Assembly (NCBI GenBank): GCA_018881555.1
Contig: JACAXG010000013.1
Span: 8,470,191-8,534,190 of the forward strand
Direction: 5' to 3'
DNA length: 64,000 bases
DNA from: Amblyornis subalaris
Taxonomy: Eukaryota; Chordata; Aves; Passeriformes; Ptilonorhynchidae
Part shown: one piece after another, positions 57,301 to 64,000 of the stretch
Layout of the letters: each line of letters begins with the position of its first letter
How positions within the stretch are numbered: the first letter of the stretch is position 1
Position numbers and translations under genes: made by a program
The notes under the pieces: model-generated
What the model saw: only the letters and a program-made list of their open reading frames with translations
Told to the model about the DNA's origin: nothing
Databases searched by the model: none

Positions 57301-59705
57301 CGTTGAAGGAGAATTATTTGGGTATCATCTCTCTCTCCCTCTTTGTTTCCTGGAGCTGAGACAGTAGAAGCCCACACCACATGGAAACCTTTTAGATCTA
57401 TTTACCGAGAGACTTTTTTTTTCTGCTACAGATGTGTACAGGCTGATTGGCTTTGACAGTGCCTCGTCTGATGAGAAAGGCCCTGTGCTAATAAGCTAAT
57501 ATTCTCAGTTGCACTCATAAATGATTCAGTGATCCTAACAGGCATTTCAGCTGCTACCAAAAGTCCCTGATCCATATGTTTGAGTGCACTCAGAAGTGCT
57601 GCAGAGACAGGGAAGGTTTGCTATTCATGTCAGCGGGCAGGTATGGCTGTTAACATGCTGTTGCCCTTTTCCATTCTTCTACACATCTTTTGCTAGATGA
57701 ACTGTGCTGGTCTTCTGTCCTGTGCCATGGAAGAAAAAAGCCGAAGTGTACTGCTGTGGAAAGATGTTATACCTGTTTTGCCTTGTACTAATGTCATACT
57801 GGCAATACTTCTGGGTCTCTGGTGGATGGAAGGCAGATTCTTTGATATCAATGTTTATATGTGAGAGGATGTGACACCCCAGTTCAGGTGATGGCATCTG
57901 AGATGCGAGTTGGGCTGAGGTCTTGAAGACCTTGTGGCCCAAAATTGATGGGTGTTTCTGAGTATGTATCTTTAAAATATATCATAGAAGATATGTTTGA
58001 TAGGTTTCTTTATGTGGAGAAATCAAAATTGCCATCCCTTCTGGTTAAACTCATTTAAGTGCCTGGTGGCAGGGTCATGCTGGTTGCAGGAGCAGCCAGG
58101 GGTCCTTGTGTTTTGTAAATTATGACTTTCCAGAAATCTTATAGTTTATGAACTTGTCAGCATCTCAAGCAAGTTGTGTTGTCTGCTGCCTGAGTTGGGC
58201 TCTGGTTCCTTCTTTGTATCATGTACTATTGTTTGATTTTCTGTTAAGAAAAAAGGGAGTAATTTAAAACCAGTATTTTAACTGACTTTATTTAACATAC
58301 ATCTGTTCAATTTGCAGAGGTATGTCTTTTCCTGAAATTCCATTTATTTTCTTTTCTTGACACAAAGACCTTTCCTTGACAGTCTTGGCAAAAGCAAGAC
58401 TGCTCAAGCTGTCATGGCCAGCGCAGAGGTTCATCCTGCCCCAGGTCAAGGCTTGTGTCTCCAGCTCCTCACAAAGCTGTGCAGAAGATGAAGGAAAGCA
58501 AGAGACTCTTTGCATCCACTAACTGAACTGGACATATGGGGAGAATAGTGTCCCCATATGTATGTTCAACTCATGTACTCAGTAATGCACTCCCAGGCTC
58601 ATCATCAGANTCATACAAACATAAGCACAAAATCTGCCTTTCCTCACTTTTTTTTTCCTGCTAAAATTATTATCTTCCTTTTGAGCCTTCCCTTCCTACC
58701 TAGAAAAAAATATCCCTGCCTGCTAACCTAGAGCCTTCTGTTTTGTTTGTTTTTCTATTGACAAAAAGCTGTATTTTTCAGGCTAAACTGTTGTCTTCCT
58801 GCACTACTCCAAGAGCACACCAAGGCNTGGTTTATTCCTCTGTTCCCTTTCTGTTGCTTGAGCAAATGCCTGTATTTGAAAGCATTTGCCTGAATTGAAC
58901 AGTAAATTCNCTCACAAAATTTAAGAAAAGCTGTCAGCTGTGCTGTGTTCTTTGTATTTAATTCAATAAGTATCATATATGTTCTGAAGTGCAGAGCTCA
59001 GCATGAGATATCTTTGTGTGCCTGTNGGCTATTTATCATCTGCTTTTCTGACTCCTCTTCATGGATGTTAATATGATCTGGTCTGTGACCAAAATTCCTT
59101 TGTCACCCTATACTCAGCAGAGTTGGGTTTGAGGCAGGGGCTTTGAGTCCCTGTTTTATGCTTGGCACTGGATTATGAGCAGGGCAGAGAGATGAGCCAC
59201 TGGAAAACAGAGTCAGCAGTGGCTGATGGTGATAGACCCCAGAAGTTCCTCCATGGACTGTAATGCTCTCTGTGATGCCCTCAGTTCAACCACGTCATCC
59301 TATAAAGGAGGCGTGCAGGGAAAAAGTAGTGAGAACTTAGAAGAGTCCATGGGGAATTGTTTGGTTTGTGTGGCTGTTGGATGATTAGAATTGAGGATTT
59401 AGTGAAATACAATCCCAGCAGCCAAAGCCCTTTCACCAGCAGCAGTACTGTAAGTCCTTCCCAAGAATGACAAAACACTCTTTTGGGAGGAGAAAAGACA
59501 AGGCAATGAGTAGGAAGAAAATCTGTGATAATTTGGAGATGAATCAATGAGAGTCACACTTATCTCTTTTCCCTTTTTTCCCTCCTGCTTCTTCCAAATT
59601 TTCATGTACCAAATTGTAGCTTGAAATAGATTTACAAAGATTTTTTTGNTNTTTTTTGGTTTTTAGGTTGGTGAGTCTTCCAAAAGCACACAACTGTCGC
59701 TTAGG
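57301..59705. other. Unique non-coding DNA
   Basis: I see no gene. The longest N-free run I noticed in this half (57172-58609) falls here. A segment at 57470-57560 ('gtgctaataagctaatattc', 'aaatgattcagtgatcctaa') has conserved-looking texture. T-rich simple sequence with two N at 59649 and 59651 lies at 59641-59661. Confidence 0.45.
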
Positions 59706-59740
59706 CTTTTAACTCCTGTTGACTTTAATGAGAGTCCAGC
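59706..59740. repeat. Old amniote repeat relic (short)
   Basis: 'cttttaactcctgttgactt' followed by 'taatgagagtcc' resembles the 'actcccattgacttcaatgggagt' type motif seen at 1074 and 21289. Short and diverged. Confidence 0.35.
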
Positions 59741-61149
59741 ATCTAATCAGTTTATATGGGTGGGTTATTCAAAAATATATATTTGATCACTAACGACCTT
59801 AATGTCGCTGGAAGAAATTTGACCCAAAAGATGGTAAATATACATTTGCTCAGTCTGTATTGATAACTGGTTGTTGTTATTGGCGCAGTGAAAAAAAAAA
59901 AGTTTTCACAGGCCTTTCTTAAAAACATCTTTGAAATGGGAATAAGACTGCTAGTAATGATTGTTATGATGATGTCATGGTGGGGAGACAACTTTGTGGA
60001 TAATGTCAGAGGAACATCTAGATGTCACCAATACCTAGTGTAGCCTACTTGTTCCTTGATATAATAGCTCACAGATTTCTTATCCAGTAGTCCAACAGGT
60101 GCTTTTCTCTACCTGCATTTGTAGATTTCTTGGAAAAAATAATCTTTAACAGAGGGATGTGAATAATTCCATTGAAATTAGAAGGAATAATAAGAAAGGT
60201 GAAATCNCCAGCTGATATTTTCTTCAGAAAGGCAAACCTGAGTGGGTAAGCAATTGGAGTGAGTAACTTATGAGAGGGGCTTGAAGCACCTCTGTGCCAG
60301 AGCTGGAAAACCTGCCCTTGTGGAAAAGAATTGTACATGAGGCATGTGTACGTGCTTACCTTTTCTGTGGAGATGTAGGAAACTCAAAAGGGAAGGAAGA
60401 GTCGGATTGATTATGAGCTTAGAAACTTGTGGCGGGGTTGGTGCTATAAGGTGAAAACTCATCAGCCAGAAATGTCTAATGAGGAGAAAGGTTCTAGCGT
60501 GGTGTTTGATCAGAGGGTGATTATGAAGCACTAAAACAGTATGGCTGTATTAAAACCCAATGTACTGTAAGATTAAACAGCTGAAGTATTTCCTCCATTT
60601 ATACAGAGGCATTAATGTCTGGATACAGCACCAATCTCTTATAGTCAAAACAGGTGAATTTAAGCTGCAAAAAATGTAAAGCAAAGTGTAAAGAGTTTGA
60701 TAATTATGTGTGAGAAAGTATCATAAAGGATGGAACTCAATCAGCCAAATCCATAGCTTATTTGGCCTAGCAAAATGAAAACTTTGAAGGTTGGTCTAGA
60801 TAGACAGAGAGCAAGAGTAAGGGAAGAACTTCTTAACCCAAAAGGTTATACTGTAGTGATAGCAAATGAGTATAGACGAGCCGGAAATTAACAGGAGCAG
60901 CATGGTTCTGGGAAGTCCTTGCAGGAANTGGCAGGGCAAAAGAGAAAAGTCATTTAAGATGATGTTTGTCCTAAGTCATGCAGTTATTGGCTTCTTGGGA
61001 GACAAAGTGACCCAGGACAGTCCTTCCTGTCTCCTGTGTCTGACTTTTTTTTTCCTCTTACTCTTGATCAAGTAATAAGTACCTTCACTTATTTTTTGGA
61101 TGACTTTGTCAGTTTGCAAAGTAATTTAATTCAGCTATCTATTCAACAG
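59741..61149. other. Unique non-coding DNA
   Basis: I see no gene. It includes an A run near 59890-59901 and short open frames only. No recognised repeat family. Confidence 0.45.
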
Positions 61150-61440
61150 CCACGAAAATATTCATGAATCCTGATTGTTTTGTGGATTTTACTGCCGTAA
61201 TCAGTCAAATAAGTTGTGCTATACCTTGGTGACTAGACAGTAAAACACTAGTTCTTTGCTCCATATAAAGTGACAGAGATTTTAATTGCACGCTTGAAAG
61301 GTCTGGGGTTGTTTCTGAATGAATGAACGAATCTATTAGTGCCATTGTCTTTGACTATAAATGCTCTTGCATAATGACAAGGCAAAGCTATTACTTTCCC
61401 TTGCATGGAGCACTCCCACTCCCATGTTGTTCAAATTGTT
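61150..61440. promoter_or_regulatory. Candidate conserved non-coding element
   Basis: Non-repetitive AT-leaning sequence in an N-free interval (60929-61461), with words such as 'ccgtaatcagtcaaataagt', 'gacagagattttaattgcac' and 'cttgcataatgacaaggcaa'. There is no open frame of note. The texture is like deeply conserved vertebrate enhancers, which is inference only. Confidence 0.33.
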
Positions 61441-64000
61441 TTCAGTCAGTGGTCAACACTGNGTTGAAATTGTGATCTCAAAAAGCAAAGTGGACAACTA
61501 ATGTAAAGTCCCACTGACCCTTTCAGAATTTAAATGATTTTCAGTTTATTAGAGGGAGAAGCCTTCACCTTATTCACATCTCGTTCCCTGGCCACAGAGA
61601 GTGCAACTTGCATGGCTTTAATGTGAAGACTTATTTATGCTGGTAAATTTATTATCCTTNTGGAATTGTTCAGCTTAAGAGATCAAAGCCACTTTCTCTC
61701 CTAAAAAATAAGGAATATATTTTATTTGGCTATATCTAGTATGATATCTTTGCAAAAGGCAATCTCTAATGCCCAAAATACTAGTGGAGAAAACCACTGG
61801 GAAGAGTTTTGTATCAAAAAGAGAATTGCATGCTTTATTACTCACAAAATATTATGTTGCCTGCTGGCTGCATCTGGTTCTGAATCTTGCCTTAGCATCC
61901 ACAGTCTTTTAAGACATTTCTCTGCTGGTACAAACCCCTGTGATACATGGAAATCCTGGCTGTAGGTTTTTCTGTGTGTGCTGGAGAGCTTTGCCAAAAT
62001 AGCTGGAATAAACAAGAGTTTATCTTTGCTGCTAAAAATGGTCCATTTTTCATCTTACAAATGAATGTTTAGTATAAAATATGTATGAATGATGCCAGCA
62101 CAAAAATCACTGTGAAGGCTGGATATATTAATTTCAGTGCTTTGACTAACATAAGTCTATTTGTGGTGAAACTGAAGGGGTTTGCTCTTGCTGGAGTTTG
62201 TGTGCTGAGTATTTTTAGGCTAAAAAGACACATTCTTTTTGTTCAGTCATGACAAGCTCCTGCTGTACCCTTAGTTAATGTCAACTGAAGAGTGCTTTGG
62301 GCACAGTTATTATTTATATCAGTTCTCCAAACAGTCTCTTGCTGGGGTACAGGATCTTCAGTGGGGATTTTATTGATGCAAAATGCCGTGCTCATATGTT
62401 ATGCTTGATGGGAACAGTTATATAGCCAGGAGTTAAGTGTCCCAGTATGAGTGAGGGGTCTGCAGACTGGGTGAAATCACCCCAGGATGGGTTTACAGAT
62501 AAGGTGAGTCTTGGGCATTGAAGAAATGTGCAGAATTACTTCGTTGGAGGTTGCTCCCCACTGTCCTGCACCAGGGCTGGATTCCTGCTGCTGAATCCAA
62601 GGTTTTCCTCTTCTTTGTGCCAGACTCCNTAAAACACAATAAGGTATCTCTATATGTTAACACAAAATTCAGCAAGTGACTATCATAGACCGTAGGCAGA
62701 GTGGAAAATAAGGGTAAAAGGAAGCTATATCAGGACATACAATTATTTGCATGAAAAATCCTACAGCTGAGAATAATGGATGGGGCAAGAAGGAAGGGAG
62801 AGATTTCCATTTAATAATGATCTGTCTGGGTCAAAGGGACACACAAAAATTTGGAATNAATCCTGGGCCTCTCTGAGTAGTTGTCTGCATATTTAGGAGC
62901 CTTAAATCCATAGATCCTGCTCCCATTACTCAGATTTGTGGGTTTTCTGCTCTCATTTCTTCCTTGGTACACATATATGCTGTGCAATAGCAAGCCTAAA
63001 GTTACATCTTTCATTCCTAACTGCACAAAACCAATAAGACTAAATGACTGAAATACAGCATTAGGGAACAAAACCTTCCTCCTCCCTCATTTTCTTCCTC
63101 CATGACACAAGCTAATGGCATGTCCACAGAATTATTATATAGAAGAGTATCATCCATGAAAGAAAACCCGAGCATCACTTCTCTCCTCTTTGACACAGGG
63201 AAGTGATATCTCTGTGGCACAAAATCGGTGCACCTGGGCATGGAGTCAGATTCAAAATGTGTGATGGTGTCTTATCTAATAGGATAAATTAACTCTTCCA
63301 AAAAAAAGCACCATGCTGTTTGTCCAGGATGTCGATAGATTTCCACCTATGTTTCCTCTCGCGAGCAGAAATCAGACAACAAGAGAACTAACAAATGATT
63401 CCTCTCCTCCAATGCCTCAAACATCACTATAATGATGGGAAAACAATGGCAACTTCTATAACCATCATGAAACGAAGAATTTACTGNCATATTTCTTATG
63501 GGACCTAATTTAAAGCAGTGTTCTTAGAGAAACTCAGGTCAAGAGTAAAGAAGAAAAAGTTGACAGAGATCTGGTTTGACAGCTGGAATATCACAGAGCA
63601 TACCAGGTTAAACTCGGAGNGCTTTATGGAAGAGGATTTCTTACGGGGAACATGCCTGAATCCCAACTAACTGGAAATAAAAGCAAAGCTTTTCTGATTC
63701 TTGGTATATAACTTCCCTTACAAATGCATGCTGTAAGTGGAAATAGTTTTGCCAGAAATATTTTCATTGATCTGCTCTTTTTGCAGAAGTCCTGGGCCAT
63801 AAGTCTTACCTTTTTTCAGGAAAAAATCCAGNATTTTGCACTCGGGTTGGCGAACGGATGTGGCTGTACCTCTTTGAGGAAAATGCAACCTGAAGGCACA
63901 GCATCCCTCCATCTGTTGGTGTTCATCTCTCACAAGGGTTTCTTACCTCTTGCTTGTTCATAGATCCTCTAACTCACAAGAATTAAGCTGTAATCTTTCT
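61441..64000. other. Unique non-coding DNA to window end
   Basis: I see no gene. Open frames are under 90 codons with no recognised domain. A few C/T-rich runs occur (63070-63105). No repeat family is recognised in this stretch. Confidence 0.45.

Noticed and set aside
57172..58609. Long N-free run as a sign of selection
   Set aside because: With an average spacing of a few hundred bases, one or two runs of this length are expected by chance in 64 kb.
1..64000. tRNA, rRNA, CRISPR, insertion sequences, bacterial operons, intact retrovirus
   Set aside because: No tRNA-like B-box arm, no regular direct-repeat array, no long coding frames and no reverse transcriptase or integrase text was seen on either strand.

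Overview
The window looks like non-coding DNA from a bird. The best evidence is a set of CR1 LINE 3' ends with the avian-type hallmark: 'tagaat'/'ATTCTATG'-like terminal repeats followed by the 'tttgggttggaagggacctTaaag' block or its relatives. There are seven recognisable copies and one weak one, on both strands. Base composition is AT-leaning with short GC-richer islands. There are no operons and no long uninterrupted reading frames, so it is not prokaryotic or viral. The species cannot be named from the sequence alone. The ambiguous bases are isolated single N characters, about 35 in the first 10 kb and thinner later. They are not runs, so they look like ambiguity codes or heterozygous sites turned into N, not assembly gaps.

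I found no protein-coding gene, tRNA, rRNA, known microRNA or CRISPR array that I can support. The open frames are short (the longest is 233 codons, 14514-15215 minus), show no recognised domain, and are mostly chance frames in GC-richer patches or frames running through CR1 copies. The window is best read as intergenic DNA or the inside of a very large intron.

Layout. 1-5 kb: unique AT-leaning DNA, one old amniote-type repeat relic (about 1.07 kb) and a nearly G-free C/A tract (3.6-3.73 kb). 5-7.5 kb: a cluster of three CR1 pieces. 7.5-16.3 kb: unique DNA with a TG microsatellite, GC-richer patches and a MIR-like relic. 16.3 kb: a small internally deleted CR1. 16.5-32.5 kb: a long CR1-free stretch with a predicted G-quadruplex tract (19.84 kb), several old repeat relics, a tight cluster of five N (22.2 kb) and conserved-looking segments (27.4, 28.7 kb). 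32.5-48.2 kb: three more CR1 copies (32.5, 42.6, 48.0 kb), a 13-bp-arm foldback (43.2 kb) and enhancer-like segments (44.1-44.3, 47.0-47.3 kb). 48.2-64 kb: mostly unique DNA with more enhancer-like AT-rich segments (52.6, 53.4, 56.9, 61.2 kb), a tiny CpG-rich patch (52.2 kb) and a decayed TG-type minisatellite (55.26 kb).

With no genes, there is no pathway to reconstruct. The most useful leads are the candidate conserved non-coding elements and the foldback, palindrome and G-quadruplex structures. All are inferences from sequence texture and need alignment to other bird genomes. I see no sign of an undescribed gene system.
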